Of a DNA stretch of 64,000 nt, positions 50,948 to 59,749 are shown one piece after another (the stretch's first letter is position 1; every line of letters starts with the position of its first letter). Source of the stretch: Caulobacter sp. BK020 (lineage in GTDB: Bacteria; Pseudomonadota; Alphaproteobacteria; Caulobacterales; Caulobacteraceae); contig NZ_SLZL01000002.1 of the NCBI RefSeq assembly GCF_004342605.1, forward strand, positions 124,001 through 188,000. Reading direction: 5' to 3'. The translations under genes were made by a program, and so were the position numbers. A model generated the notes under the pieces. The model made no database searches and was not told the DNA's origin. It saw only the letters and a list, made by a program, of their open reading frames with translations.

Positions 50948-51496
50948 CTATTCGCCGATGACCCTTGTCGCGTCCGGACTTCTCGCACGCGCCGCGTTCG
51001 TCATCCGCGACATGGCCTCGGCGATGAAATCGCGTTCGGCCTGGGGCGTTGTGAAGAAGCGTCGCGGAAGCACCATGGCGCTGCTTTGAACCAGGAAAAC
51101 CCAATATTTGCGGGTTTGATAGAGGTCCGTGACGCAGGGCCAACGGGCGGTCATCGTCAGGTCCGCCAGGTCATAGACCAACGCCTCGGGCGTCAGGCGG
51201 AGCGTAAGCGACTGCTCATAGGCCTGTCCGCGCTTGGCCAGGGCTTTGCGCATCGAAGGACCCGCCAGCATCTGGATAACCAGCAGGCCCACGCCGAGGC
51301 CGAGGACAGCGAACTCGACCGACATTGCCGCTGCGAGCCAGGATCCGGACGTCCATGCCCCAACAGGGATGCCGACGGCCAAGATGCAGGCGATGAGGAT
51401 GACCTTCACCTGCCGCGGCGACAGACCCCGGCGAGCCTTGATATAGGCTAGGGCGGTCGTACTTTCCCCGACGGCCAGGACGCCTGTCGCTTCCAT
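50948..51496 (-). CDS. YcxB-like membrane protein
   Basis: A 182-residue protein with two adjacent membrane helices (VILIACILAVGIPVGAW and AVLGLGVGLLVIQMLAG) near residues 30-75 and a C-terminal soluble domain with LRLTPEALVYDLADLTMTAR, then LYQTRKYWVFLVQSSAMVLPRR and FTTPQAERDFIAEAM. This two-helix plus PH-like domain pattern matches the YcxB family; function unknown. Start ATG 51496. It sits between trpC and lexA, in the same direction as both. Confidence 0.75.
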   Translation of the reverse strand: MEATGVLAVGESTTALAYIKARRGLSPRQVKVILIACILAVGIPVGAWTSGSWLAAAMSVEFAVLGLGVGLLVIQMLAGPSMRKALAKRGQAYEQSLTLRLTPEALVYDLADLTMTARWPCVTDLYQTRKYWVFLVQSSAMVLPRRFFTTPQAERDFIAEAMSRMTNAARARSPDATRVIGE

Positions 51497-51567
51497 CTAT
51501 TCCCCCTGGATCCGCTCCCAACCCCTTTGCGGTCCTTCCGGCGACCGATCCGGTCGCCGTGGGACAT

Positions 51568-52356
51568 TCATCCCAGCAACGTCCGCGTCGCCGCCGCCAC
51601 GTCCGCCTGCCGCATCAGGCTCTCGCCCACCAGCATCGCCTTGGCGCCGACCGCCTCCATCCGCACCACGTCGTCGTGGACGAACAGGCCGCTCTCGGTG
51701 ACCAGCAGGGCGTCGGCGGGCGCCTGGGCGGCCAGGCGTTCGGTGACGGCCAGGTCGACCACGAAGCTCTTGAGGTCGCGGTTGTTGATCCCGACCAGGG
51801 TGGAGCCCAGCTTGGCGGCCCGTTCCATCTCGGCCTCGTCGTGCACCTCGACCAGGGCGTCCATGGAAAGGCGCGCGGCCTCGGCCATCAGGTCGGCGGC
51901 CAGAGCGTCGTCGATCATCGCCAGGATCACCAAGATGGCGTCGGCGCCCAGGGCGCGGCTCTCGGCGACCTGCCAGGGATCGACCAGGAAATCCTTGCGG
52001 ATGCAGGGCAGGGCGACCGCGGCGCGGGCGTCGATCAGGTAGCCGTCGGCGCCCTGGAAGCTGGGGCCGTCCGTCAGGATCGACAGGCAGGCCGCGCCGC
52101 CCTCGGCATAGGCGCGGGCCAGGGCCGGCGGGTCGAAGTCGGCGCGGATCAGGCCCTTGGACGGCGAGGCCTTCTTGATCTCGGCGATCAGCGACAGTTT
52201 GCCCGGCGCGTGATGGGCCTCCAGGGCCGCCTTGAAGCCGCGCGGGCTGCTGGCGGCGCGGGCGGCGGCGTCGACCTGGGCGAAGGTCCGCCGGCGCTTG
52301 CGGTCGGCGACGTCCTCGCGCTTGTAAGCGGCGATCCGGGCGAGAATGTCGGTCAT
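51568..52356 (-). CDS. trpC: indole-3-glycerol phosphate synthase
   Basis: A 262-residue TIM-barrel enzyme of tryptophan synthesis. Seen: [20 protein letters not shown], the catalytic lysines in [13 protein letters not shown] and [27 protein letters not shown] and [12 protein letters not shown]. It is the monofunctional form without fused TrpF. ATG 52356 overlaps the trpD stop (ATGA). Confidence 0.97.
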   Translation of the reverse strand: MTDILARIAAYKREDVADRKRRRTFAQVDAAARAASSPRGFKAALEAHHAPGKLSLIAEIKKASPSKGLIRADFDPPALARAYAEGGAACLSILTDGPSFQGADGYLIDARAAVALPCIRKDFLVDPWQVAESRALGADAILVILAMIDDALAADLMAEAARLSMDALVEVHDEAEMERAAKLGSTLVGINNRDLKSFVVDLAVTERLAAQAPADALLVTESGLFVHDDVVRMEAVGAKAMLVGESLMRQADVAAATRTLLG

Positions 52357-53381
52357 GCGGAGACGGTTTCGCTGTTGGTGGCGGCGATCAGGCCGGCCAG
52401 GGCCGCCTTGGCGCGGCCGTCGTCGAGCACCGCGCCGGCCAGCTCGACGCCCTCGCGCAGGGTCTCGACCCTGTCGGCCACCAGGAAGGCGGCGGCGGCG
52501 TTGAGCATGACGATGTCGCGGTAGGGGCCGACGGCGCCGTCCAGCAGGGCGGTCAGGGCGGCGGCGTTGTAGGCGGGCTCGCCGCCGGTGATGTCGGCCA
52601 GGGCCGCGCGCGGCAGGCCGACGGCCTCCGGGGTGATGGTGAACAGGCGCAAGGCCCCGTCGCGCCATTCGGCGACCTCGGTCTCGCCGGTGGTGGTCAG
52701 CTCGTCCATGCCGGCCCCGTGCACCGACCAGGCCCGTTCGGCCCCCAGCGCGCCGAGGGCCTTGGCCACCGGTTCGACGAAGCGATGGGCCGAGACGCCG
52801 ACGACCTGGCGCCTAGCGCCGGCCGGGTTGGTCAGCGGACCCAGCAGGTTGAAGATGGTGCGGAAGCCCAGCTGCTGGCGGATCGGCGAGACGTGCTTCA
52901 TCGCCCCATGGTGCGACTGGGCGAACAGGAAGCAGATGCCCGCCGTGTCCAAGGCATGACGCTGCTGGGCCAGGCTGGCGTCGATATTGACCCCCAGCGC
53001 CGCCAGGACGTCGGCGGTGCCCGACTTGCTGGTGATCGCCCGGTTGCCGTGCTTGGCCACCTTCAGCCCCCCGCCCGCGGCCACGAAGCCCACGGCGGTG
53101 GAGATGTTCAGGGTGTGCAGGCCGTCGCCGCCGGTGCCGCAGACATCGACCACGTTATACGGATGGTCCAGGTGGATGGCGGCGCGGCGCATGGCGCGGG
53201 CGCAGGCGGTGATCTCGCCGACCGTCTCGCCGCGCAGGCGCATGGCCGTGACCGCCGCGGCCACCTGGGCCGGGGTCGGCTCGCCGCGCAGGCAGGCGGC
53301 GAAGAAGGTCTCGGCGTCGTCCTCGTCCAGGGTCTGGCCGTCGGCCAGCTTGGCCAGCAGGGGCTTGAAGGCGTCCGACAT
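52353..53381 (-). CDS. trpD: anthranilate phosphoribosyltransferase
   Basis: A 342-residue enzyme joining anthranilate and PRPP. It has the PRPP-binding [60 protein letters not shown] and [20 protein letters not shown] segments. Start ATG 53381, 3 bp after trpG; the end overlaps trpC. Confidence 0.97.
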   Translation of the reverse strand: MSDAFKPLLAKLADGQTLDEDDAETFFAACLRGEPTPAQVAAAVTAMRLRGETVGEITACARAMRRAAIHLDHPYNVVDVCGTGGDGLHTLNISTAVGFVAAGGGLKVAKHGNRAITSKSGTADVLAALGVNIDASLAQQRHALDTAGICFLFAQSHHGAMKHVSPIRQQLGFRTIFNLLGPLTNPAGARRQVVGVSAHRFVEPVAKALGALGAERAWSVHGAGMDELTTTGETEVAEWRDGALRLFTITPEAVGLPRAALADITGGEPAYNAAALTALLDGAVGPYRDIVMLNAAAAFLVADRVETLREGVELAGAVLDDGRAKAALAGLIAATNSETVSA

Positions 53382-53384
53382 CGC

Positions 53385-53981
53385 CTAGACCCAGATCGCC
53401 GCGTCGCGCTGGACCTTGGCCAGGTCCAGGAAGTTGGCCAGCAGCTGGTGGCCGCCCTCGGTGGCGATGGATTCGGGGTGGAACTGCACGCCGTAGACCG
53501 GGCGGGTCTTGTGCTGCACGCCCATGATCTCGCCGTCCTCGGTCCAGGCGGTGATCTCCAGGTCGTCGGGCAGGGTGGCCTTGTCGACCGCCAGGCTGTG
53601 ATAGCGGGTGGCGATGAACGGGTTGGGCAAGCCCTTGAACACGCCCTGGTCGTTATGGAAGATCTTGCTGGTCTTGCCGTGCATCACTTCTTTGGCGCGG
53701 ATCACGTCGCCGCCATAGGCTTGGCCGATGGCCTGGTGGCCCAGGCACACGCCCAGGATCGCCAGGTCCTCCGGCGCGCCGCGCAGCAGCGGCAGGCAGA
53801 TGCCGGCCTGGTCGGGGGCCTTGGGCCCGGGCGACAGCAGCACCGCGTTCGGCCGCAGGCCCAGGGCCTCCTGCACCGACAGGTCGTCATTGCGGTGCAC
53901 GACGGTGTCGGCCCCCAGCTCGTTCAGATAGTGGACGAGGTTGTAGGTGAAGCTGTCGTAGTTATCGATGACCAGGATCAT
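53385..53981 (-). CDS. trpG: anthranilate synthase glutamine amidotransferase component
   Basis: A 198-residue class I amidotransferase that supplies ammonia to TrpE. It has the nucleophile Cys79 in AILGVCLGHQAIGQAYGG, the oxyanion motif LLSPGPKAPDQAG, and His/Glu in YGVQFHPESIATEGG. It leads trpG-trpD-trpC on the minus strand; its TrpE partner lies about 2.1 kb away in a separate unit, with four genes on the other strand between them. Confidence 0.97.
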   Translation of the reverse strand: MILVIDNYDSFTYNLVHYLNELGADTVVHRNDDLSVQEALGLRPNAVLLSPGPKAPDQAGICLPLLRGAPEDLAILGVCLGHQAIGQAYGGDVIRAKEVMHGKTSKIFHNDQGVFKGLPNPFIATRYHSLAVDKATLPDDLEITAWTEDGEIMGVQHKTRPVYGVQFHPESIATEGGHQLLANFLDLAKVQRDAAIWV

Positions 53982-54109
53982 GACGCCGCCTTTCGCCGCT
54001 TGCTTCTAGGGGCAACCACGCCGCAGGCCAAGCCATCCGATGTTGCGCGGCCAACATGACTCGCCATAAGATTGTTCGCTCAGCTTGAACTTTCTCATGG
54101 ATTGCGCGC

Positions 54110-54784
54110 GTGAGCTTCAAGGTCGTCGTCACGGAAGTGACGATCTACAACCGTTCTCAGCGGTGCGTGGCGGGTTTCGACCTCGAACGAGCGGTCATGA
54201 TCCGTCCTGAACCTAAGGCCGGAGCCTTCTGGGAAGCCAAGTTCTGTGGCGCCAACACCACCTTTCATCCTGGGCACCTGCTGGAATTCGACGGTGTTCG
54301 TCCCGAGACCAAGCTGCCTCACAATACCGAGGACATTGTCGTTCGCGGAAAGGTACGTGAACTGAGCAAGCTGGAAGGCGAAGCCTTCAGGCAGGTTCTC
54401 CGGCGCGCGGAGGCGCTGTCGCCGGAAAAGGTGTTCGGGAAGGATCTCAAGTTCGACGGCGGCAAGGCCTATGTCCCGCCAGGCGCTCATTGCGGCTCGC
54501 TGTCTGGCCTGTCGATCGACGCCGCCCGGATCAGACTGGTCGATCAGATCTACAAGGAGGATCACAAGCTTCGCGCGGAACTGGCGCTCGACGGCCACCG
54601 ACTAAATCTCAGCGTCGGGGCGAAGGATTTCAGGCAGGCGTTCGATAAGCAGGGCTTGGCGGGGGCGAGCGCATTGCTCCCGAAACGAGGATTGGCTCAC
54701 GTTCGCCTAGGTCTCGCGCGCGCCTGGGACGTTACTCCGGATCGATGCTATCTTCAGGTCAATGGAATCTATGCCCTCCAATGA
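54110..54784 (+). CDS. conserved hypothetical protein, possibly dual OB-fold, paired with DUF488 genes
   Basis: A 224-residue cytosolic protein. It is beta-rich, with VTEVTIYNRSQRCVAGFDLE, MIRPEPKAGAFWEA, HPGHLLEFDGVRPETKLPHN, then a short helical region and a second beta domain (LRAELALDGHRLNLSVGAKD), ending RAWDVTPDRCYLQVNGIYAL. The pattern of two beta barrels suggests a dual OB-fold (DuOB-like) protein, an uncertain call. GTG 54110. It overlaps the next DUF488 gene by 23 bp, so the two are co-translated. Such proteins often accompany DUF488 in small mobile or stress-related cassettes. Confidence 0.6.
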   Translation: MSFKVVVTEVTIYNRSQRCVAGFDLERAVMIRPEPKAGAFWEAKFCGANTTFHPGHLLEFDGVRPETKLPHNTEDIVVRGKVRELSKLEGEAFRQVLRRAEALSPEKVFGKDLKFDGGKAYVPPGAHCGSLSGLSIDAARIRLVDQIYKEDHKLRAELALDGHRLNLSVGAKDFRQAFDKQGLAGASALLPKRGLAHVRLGLARAWDVTPDRCYLQVNGIYALQ

Positions 54785-55391
54785 GCCGCGCATTCTGACG
54801 GTCGGCCATTCCACGCACAGCTGGGACCGTTTCCAGGCCCTGCTGAACGCGGGCGGCGTGACGGCGGTGGCGGATGTCAGGACCAGTCCCTGGTCCAGGC
54901 ACACGCCGCAGTTCAACAAGGACGTGTTGGCCGAGCGGCTCAAGACGATCGGCGTGGCCTATGTCTTCCTGGGCGACGCCCTGGGCGGACGCCCGTCCGA
55001 AACGCGCCTGTTCGAGGACGGCGTCGCCGACTACGAGGCGATGGCTGGAGAGCCGGCTTTCAAGGCTGGGCTGGATCGGGTTCGCAAGGGCGCCGAAACC
55101 CATGTCGTAGCGATGATGTGCGCCGAGCAGGAGCCATTGGACTGCCATCGTTGCTTGCTGGTTTCCCGGCAGCTGCGCGCGTTGGGCTCGGCGGTGGCCC
55201 ATATCCTGCCGGACGGGCGGATCGAGGCGCACGAGCAGACGGAGCGTCGCCTGCTGGTCTGCGAAGGACTGGATCACGAAGACATCTTCGAGAGCCCGAC
55301 CGATCGGCTCGACCGCGCCTATCGGCAGCGGGCCCGCAAGGTGGCGTTCGCCGAGACCGTGGCGGAGACCCCGTTGGGAGCGGTCGGGTGA
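54762..55391 (+). CDS. DUF488 domain-containing protein (first copy)
   Basis: A 209-residue protein. It begins RILTVGHSTHSWDRFQALLN, with VTAVADVRTSPWSRHTPQFN, VFLGDALGGRPSETRLF and the cysteine motif MCAEQEPLDCHRCLLVSRQL near residue 125, as in the DUF488 family, whose fold has a conserved Cys/His site but no agreed reaction. ATG 54762 or 54771. Its stop overlaps the next start by 4 bp. Confidence 0.9.
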   Translation: MESMPSNEPRILTVGHSTHSWDRFQALLNAGGVTAVADVRTSPWSRHTPQFNKDVLAERLKTIGVAYVFLGDALGGRPSETRLFEDGVADYEAMAGEPAFKAGLDRVRKGAETHVVAMMCAEQEPLDCHRCLLVSRQLRALGSAVAHILPDGRIEAHEQTERRLLVCEGLDHEDIFESPTDRLDRAYRQRARKVAFAETVAETPLGAVG

Positions 55392-55828
55392 CGGATGTCG
55401 CGACGATCGGTTTCACCCAGACCACGGCCAAGGGCTTCTTCGAACGCCTGCGGTCGGCGGGGGTGCGTTCGGTGATCGACGTGCGCCTGCACAACACCTC
55501 GCAACTGGCCGGTTTCGCCAAGGCCGACGACCTGGCCTTCTTCCTCGGCGAGATCGGCGGCATGACCTATCGCCACGAACCGTTGCTGGCGCCGTCAGAC
55601 GACATCCTGAAGGCGTTCAAGCGCGACAAGGGCGACTGGCGCGTCTACGAGACCAGCTTCCTGGCCCTGATGGCCGAGCGGCGGATCGAGGCGCGGCTGA
55701 GGCCCGAGCAGTTGGACGGCGCCTGCCTGCTCTGTTCGGAAGCCGCGCCGCATCACTGCCACCGGCGACTGGTCTGCGAGTATCTGAACCGCAAGTGGGA
55801 TGGCCAGCTGCGGGTGCGACATCTGTGA
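55388..55828 (+). CDS. DUF488 domain-containing protein (second copy)
   Basis: A 146-residue protein of the same family as its neighbour but shorter and only distantly similar: ATIGFTQTTAKGFFERLRSA, VRSVIDVRLHNTSQLAGFAK, YRHEPLLAPSDDILKAF and CLLCSEAAPHHCHRRLVCEY with the shared Cys-CHR motif. GTG 55388 overlaps the preceding stop. The adjacent, unequal pair suggests a heteromeric or sequentially acting unit. Confidence 0.9.
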   Translation: MTDVATIGFTQTTAKGFFERLRSAGVRSVIDVRLHNTSQLAGFAKADDLAFFLGEIGGMTYRHEPLLAPSDDILKAFKRDKGDWRVYETSFLALMAERRIEARLRPEQLDGACLLCSEAAPHHCHRRLVCEYLNRKWDGQLRVRHL

Positions 55829-55865
55829 TCTCGCCTCGGGGCGAGTCGCCGGGCATGCTGTCGCC

Positions 55866-56072
55866 ATGGACCTTGCTGATTCCGCGCTCGACACCGCCGC
55901 CCTGGCCTATGCCCGGGCCCTGCTGCGCAAGCCGGCGCGCCGGCAGAAGATGGGGCCGGTGCTGGCCGCGGCCGCCTTCGCGGCGCTCAGCGCCGTGACC
56001 TTCGCCGCGGTGATGGTCATGGCCCCGCCGGCGGTCGTCCAGCACCTGCCGTCCGACCGCCTGGGCGAGTAG
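55866..56072 (+). CDS. small single-helix membrane protein (68 aa)
   Basis: The product MDLADSALDTAALAYARALL is followed by a basic stretch (RKPARRQK) and one membrane helix (VLAAAAFAALSAVTFAAVMVMA), then a short polar end. The basic patch before the helix predicts a cytoplasmic N-terminus. I do not recognise the family. It lies 37 bp after the DUF488 pair and is convergent with trpE. The upstream frame is open but the ATG 55866 fits best. Confidence 0.55.
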   Translation: MDLADSALDTAALAYARALLRKPARRQKMGPVLAAAAFAALSAVTFAAVMVMAPPAVVQHLPSDRLGE

Positions 56073-56084
56073 AGCAAAGGCTGG

Positions 56085-57620
56085 CTAGGCGAACCGCCAG
56101 GCCTCTTCGGCCGCGCGCTTCAGGGCCCGCGACTTGTGCAGGGTCTCGTCGTACTCGGCGTCCGGGTCGCTGTCGGCCACGACGCCGCCGCCGGCCTGGA
56201 CGTACATCATGCCGTCCTTGACCAGGGCCGTGCGCAGCACGATGCAGGTGTCGACCGAGCCGTCGGCGCCGATATAGCCCACCGCCCCGGCGTAGCCGAT
56301 GCCGCGCTTCTCGACCTCCAGCTCGTCGATGATCTCCATGGCCCGCACCTTGGGCGCGCCCGACAGCGTGCCGGCGGGCAGGGCGGCCATCAGCACGTCG
56401 ACCGGATCCACGCCCTCGGGCGCATCGCCCTCGACGTTGGAGACGATGTGCATCACGTGGCTGTAGCGCTCGATCTTGAAGCTGTCGGTCACGCGGACAT
56501 TGGCGCGTTTGCCCTTGGCCGCCGGGTCGTTGCTTCCGGCGTGCTTGAGCATGGCCACGCGGCCCACGTCGTTGCGGCCCAGGTCCAGCAGCATCAGGTG
56601 CTCGGACCGCTCCTTGGGATCGGCCAGCAGTTCCTTCTCCAGCGCCAGGTCCTGCTCGGGCGTGGCGCCGCGCGGCCGGGTGCCGGCGATCGGCCGGATG
56701 GTGATCTTGCCGTCGCGCAGCCGCACCAGGATCTCGGGGCTGGAGCCGACCAGGTTGAAGCCGTCCAGGTCCAGGAAATACAGGAACGGCGACGGATTGG
56801 TCCGCCGCAGCGAGCGGTAGAGGGCGAACGGCTCCAGCGGGAAGGGCGCGCGGAACCGGTGGCTGGGCACCACCTGGAAGATGTCGCCGGCCCGGATGTA
56901 CTCCTTGGCCTTCTCGACCACGACCGCATAGTCCTCGCGGCTGACCGGGGTGGTGAACTCGGCCTGGCCGTGGCTCTGGCGCGGGGCCGGGTGGGTCAAG
57001 GGACCGCGCAGGTCGGCCATCACGCTTTCGATCCGCCCGCGCGCGGCGGCGTAGGCCTCGGCGGCCGACACCCCGGCCTGGGGCCGGGCGGTGGTGACCA
57101 GGATGATCTCCTGGGCGATGGCGTCGAACACCGCCACGATCGACGGCCGGGTCATGATTCCGTCGGGCAGGCCCAGCGTGTCCTGGTTGACGTCCGGCAG
57201 GCGCTCGGCCAGGCGGACCATGTCGTAGCCCAGGGCCCCGAACACGCCGGCCGACGGCGGCGGCAGGCCGGCCGGCAGCTCGATCCGCGACTGGGCGATC
57301 AGGTCGCGCAGGCTGTCCAGCGCGCCGCCCGCCTGGGGCGTGAAGCGGCCGGCGGCGATGTCGTCGCCCTGGGCGATCTCGGCCTGGTCGCCGCGGCAGC
57401 GCCAGACGAGGTCCGGCTTCATGGCCACGATCGAATAGCGCCCGCGCCAGGCGCCGCCCTCGACGCTCTCGAACAGGAAGGCGTAGGGGCGGCCGTGGCC
57501 GATCTTCAGATAGGCCGAGACCGGGGTCTCCAGGTCGTCGATCAGCCGGGTCCAGACCACCTGCGGGCGGCCGGACTCGTAGACGGCGGCGAAGGCGTCG
57601 AAGCTGGGCTCCAGGCTCAT
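56085..57620 (-). CDS. trpE: anthranilate synthase component I
   Basis: A 511-residue chorismate-using enzyme, first step of tryptophan synthesis. The chorismate-binding core is clear: EYIRAGDIFQVVPSHRFRAP, GSSPEILVRLRDGKITIRPI, AGTRPRGATPEQDLALEKEL, DLGRNDVGRVA and GTLSGAPKVRAMEIIDELE. An N-terminal Trp-feedback region is present. ATG 57620 overlaps the ppiD stop by 4 bp, so it is coupled to ppiD. No leader peptide with Trp codons was seen. Confidence 0.97.
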   Translation of the reverse strand: MSLEPSFDAFAAVYESGRPQVVWTRLIDDLETPVSAYLKIGHGRPYAFLFESVEGGAWRGRYSIVAMKPDLVWRCRGDQAEIAQGDDIAAGRFTPQAGGALDSLRDLIAQSRIELPAGLPPPSAGVFGALGYDMVRLAERLPDVNQDTLGLPDGIMTRPSIVAVFDAIAQEIILVTTARPQAGVSAAEAYAAARGRIESVMADLRGPLTHPAPRQSHGQAEFTTPVSREDYAVVVEKAKEYIRAGDIFQVVPSHRFRAPFPLEPFALYRSLRRTNPSPFLYFLDLDGFNLVGSSPEILVRLRDGKITIRPIAGTRPRGATPEQDLALEKELLADPKERSEHLMLLDLGRNDVGRVAMLKHAGSNDPAAKGKRANVRVTDSFKIERYSHVMHIVSNVEGDAPEGVDPVDVLMAALPAGTLSGAPKVRAMEIIDELEVEKRGIGYAGAVGYIGADGSVDTCIVLRTALVKDGMMYVQAGGGVVADSDPDAEYDETLHKSRALKRAAEEAWRFA

Positions 57621-59590
57621 TGAGCCAGACCCTTGGGAGCCTTGTCCTTCTTCGCCGGCGCCTTGCCGTCCTCGGCGGGGAGGGCGCTGGTGTCGACGCC
57701 GATCGCCTGGCGGGCCAGGGTCAGGTTGACCTTGGTCTTGAGCTGGGTCTTGGCGGCGTCCTGGGCGGCCATGCCGACGTCGCGCAGCAGGCCCTGCGAG
57801 GTCTGCGGGCGGGCGACCTCGGTGATCTGGGCCATCTGCTCGGGCGAACCGGGATGGATCTTCTCCACCAGGGCGACCAGGTAGCCGCCCTGCGGACCGC
57901 GGCTGACGAACGCCACCCCCGGCTTGGCCCCGAAGGCGCCCATCAGCAGGTCGCGGCCCAGGCCCTGGAACTGGCGGGCGTTCTGGCGGGTGATGTTGGG
58001 CACGCGCTGCACCTGGGTCTGGGCCGAGGCGGCCACGGCCTCCAGCGACTCGCCCTTCTTGACCCGGGCGACCAACTCGTCGGCCTTGGCCTTCATGCGC
58101 TGCAGCAGCTGATCCAGCTGCCATTGCTGGGCCAGGGGCGCGCGGATCTCGGCCAGGGGCGGCATGGCCGAGGGGATGACCTTCTCGACGCGGACGGCGA
58201 AATATTCGCCCTTGCCGGCCTCGATCAGCTCGCTCTCGCCGCCCGAGGGCAGCTCGAAGGCGGTCTTCAGGGCGTCCGGGGTCAGGCCGGCGGCGGGCTG
58301 GCCGGTCTGGTCGGCGCCGTTGGCGGCGATCGGCGCGGTGGTCATCACGAAGGCGCCGGCCTTGGTCGCCGCGTCGATCAGGTTGGCGCCGCCGTCGTGG
58401 GCGTCCTGATAGGTCTGGGTCTGCTCATAGGCCTTGGCCTGGGCGGCCTGGGCCTTCAGCTCGGCTTCGATGGCCGGACGCTGGGATTCCAGGCTGGGCG
58501 TGGTCGCCGGGCTGATCTTGGTCAGCTTGACCACCGAGACGCCCAGGTCGCCGTTGATCGGACCGCTGACCTGGCCGGCGGCCAGGGCGAACACCGCGTC
58601 GGCCACCTTGCGGTCGGGCAGGGCGGACTTGGGCTTGGAGTCGATCATCACCGGCTGCTTGCCGTAGGCGCTGGCGACGATGGCCGGCTGGTCGCCCTTG
58701 GCCAGGCGCTGGGCGATCACCGCGGCGGCCTTGGCGTCGGGGGCCACGATCTGGACGAACGAGCGGGTCTCGGCCGTGCCCAGGGTGTCCTTGCGGAAGT
58801 TGTAGGTCTTGACGATGTCGGCCTCGGGCACGGTCACCGAGTTCTCCAGGGCCTTGGCGCTGAAGCGGGCCACCGACAGCACCCGGGTCTCCGGACGGGT
58901 CAGCTGGGCGGCGTGCTCCTTCATGAAGGCCTGGAGCTGGGCGTCGGTCGGGGCGGCCGGCTTCTCGACCGTCGCGGGATTGATCGCGAAGGCGGCCAGG
59001 TCGCGGCCTTCCAGACCGTAGGCGGCCTGCAGGGCCGAATAGATGCGCGGGGCGCGCAGGCTGGAGGCCACGGCGCTGAACAGGTGGGTCTGGGCGATGT
59101 CGTCGCGCAGCGAGGCCTCGTAGCGGGCCGGGGTCAGGTCGTTCTGGGCCAGCAGGCGCTGGTACAGCGCGCTGTCGAACTTGCCGGTGATCGGGTCGAA
59201 CGGACGCTGGCCCGGGGGCAGGCTGGCCATCTGCTCGCGCAGGGTGTCGCCCACCAGCTTGTCGGACGGGCGCACGCCCATCTTGCGGACCAGCTCGGCC
59301 AGGGATTCCTGCAGCGCCAGCTGGGTCAGCATCTTGCGGTCGACGCCCTGTTCCACCGCGACGTCGGGGGTGACGGTCTGGCCCTGGGCCTGCTGCTGCT
59401 TGCGGAAGGCCTCGAAGTGCGCCTTGAAGTCCTCCGGCGACATGTTCCGCGAGCCGGCCGCGATTACCCACTTGCCGGGGGGATGGCGGAACACGTCGCT
59501 GATGCCGAACACCGCGAAGCTGACGATGAGCAGACCAAACAGGACCACCGCGAACGGCGATTTGGCGAAGGAGCGGAAGCCGGCGAGCAT
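57617..59590 (-). CDS. ppiD: PpiD-like periplasmic peptidyl-prolyl isomerase (SurA N-domain type)
   Basis: A 657-residue protein. One N-terminal membrane anchor (PFAVVLFGLLIVSFAVFGIS), then a SurA/PpiD N-domain with NMSPEDFKAHFEAFRKQQQA, a central parvulin-like region and a second large domain, ending in a Lys/Ala tail (DGKAPAKKDKAPKGLAQ). PpiD helps proteins emerging from SecYEG fold. ATG 59590 is the start of the anchor; upstream in-frame sequence is not homologous. It is the first gene of the ppiD-trpE unit. Confidence 0.9.
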   Translation of the reverse strand: MLAGFRSFAKSPFAVVLFGLLIVSFAVFGISDVFRHPPGKWVIAAGSRNMSPEDFKAHFEAFRKQQQAQGQTVTPDVAVEQGVDRKMLTQLALQESLAELVRKMGVRPSDKLVGDTLREQMASLPPGQRPFDPITGKFDSALYQRLLAQNDLTPARYEASLRDDIAQTHLFSAVASSLRAPRIYSALQAAYGLEGRDLAAFAINPATVEKPAAPTDAQLQAFMKEHAAQLTRPETRVLSVARFSAKALENSVTVPEADIVKTYNFRKDTLGTAETRSFVQIVAPDAKAAAVIAQRLAKGDQPAIVASAYGKQPVMIDSKPKSALPDRKVADAVFALAAGQVSGPINGDLGVSVVKLTKISPATTPSLESQRPAIEAELKAQAAQAKAYEQTQTYQDAHDGGANLIDAATKAGAFVMTTAPIAANGADQTGQPAAGLTPDALKTAFELPSGGESELIEAGKGEYFAVRVEKVIPSAMPPLAEIRAPLAQQWQLDQLLQRMKAKADELVARVKKGESLEAVAASAQTQVQRVPNITRQNARQFQGLGRDLLMGAFGAKPGVAFVSRGPQGGYLVALVEKIHPGSPEQMAQITEVARPQTSQGLLRDVGMAAQDAAKTQLKTKVNLTLARQAIGVDTSALPAEDGKAPAKKDKAPKGLAQ

Positions 59591-59662
59591 GACTGGGAGA
59601 AACCTTCCTCGAAAATCGCGCGGATTCCACGCAGGGCGACGGAACGGACGCGAGTTGCGGGT

Positions 59663-59689
59663 ATAGTAGAGCCCCGGGGCGCGGGGCAA
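59663..59689 (-). promoter_or_regulatory. putative ppiD-trpE promoter
   Basis: On the minus strand TTGCCC (59689-59684) and TACTAT (59668-59663) are spaced by 15 bp and lie about 75 bp before the ppiD start, in the divergent gap to tpiA. On the other strand TTGACT at 59713-59718 could serve tpiA but I see no good -10. Confidence 0.45.
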
Positions 59690-59749
59690 GCGGCGGCACG
59701 GCGCAAGCGGCCTTGACTTCCGCCCCGCCAGGGGCCCCAAACCGGGCGC

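Noticed and set aside
54070..54100. GTTC and GAAC near the OB-fold/DUF488 start as an SOS box
   Set aside because: The half-sites face each other with 9 bases between them, unlike the direct GTTC-N7-GTTC repeat used by alphaproteobacterial LexA.
57620..59716. 698-codon plus-strand open frame opposite ppiD
   Set aside because: ppiD on the minus strand has an anchor and PPIase-type domains; the plus frame is Gly/Leu/Val/Asp-rich shadow sequence.
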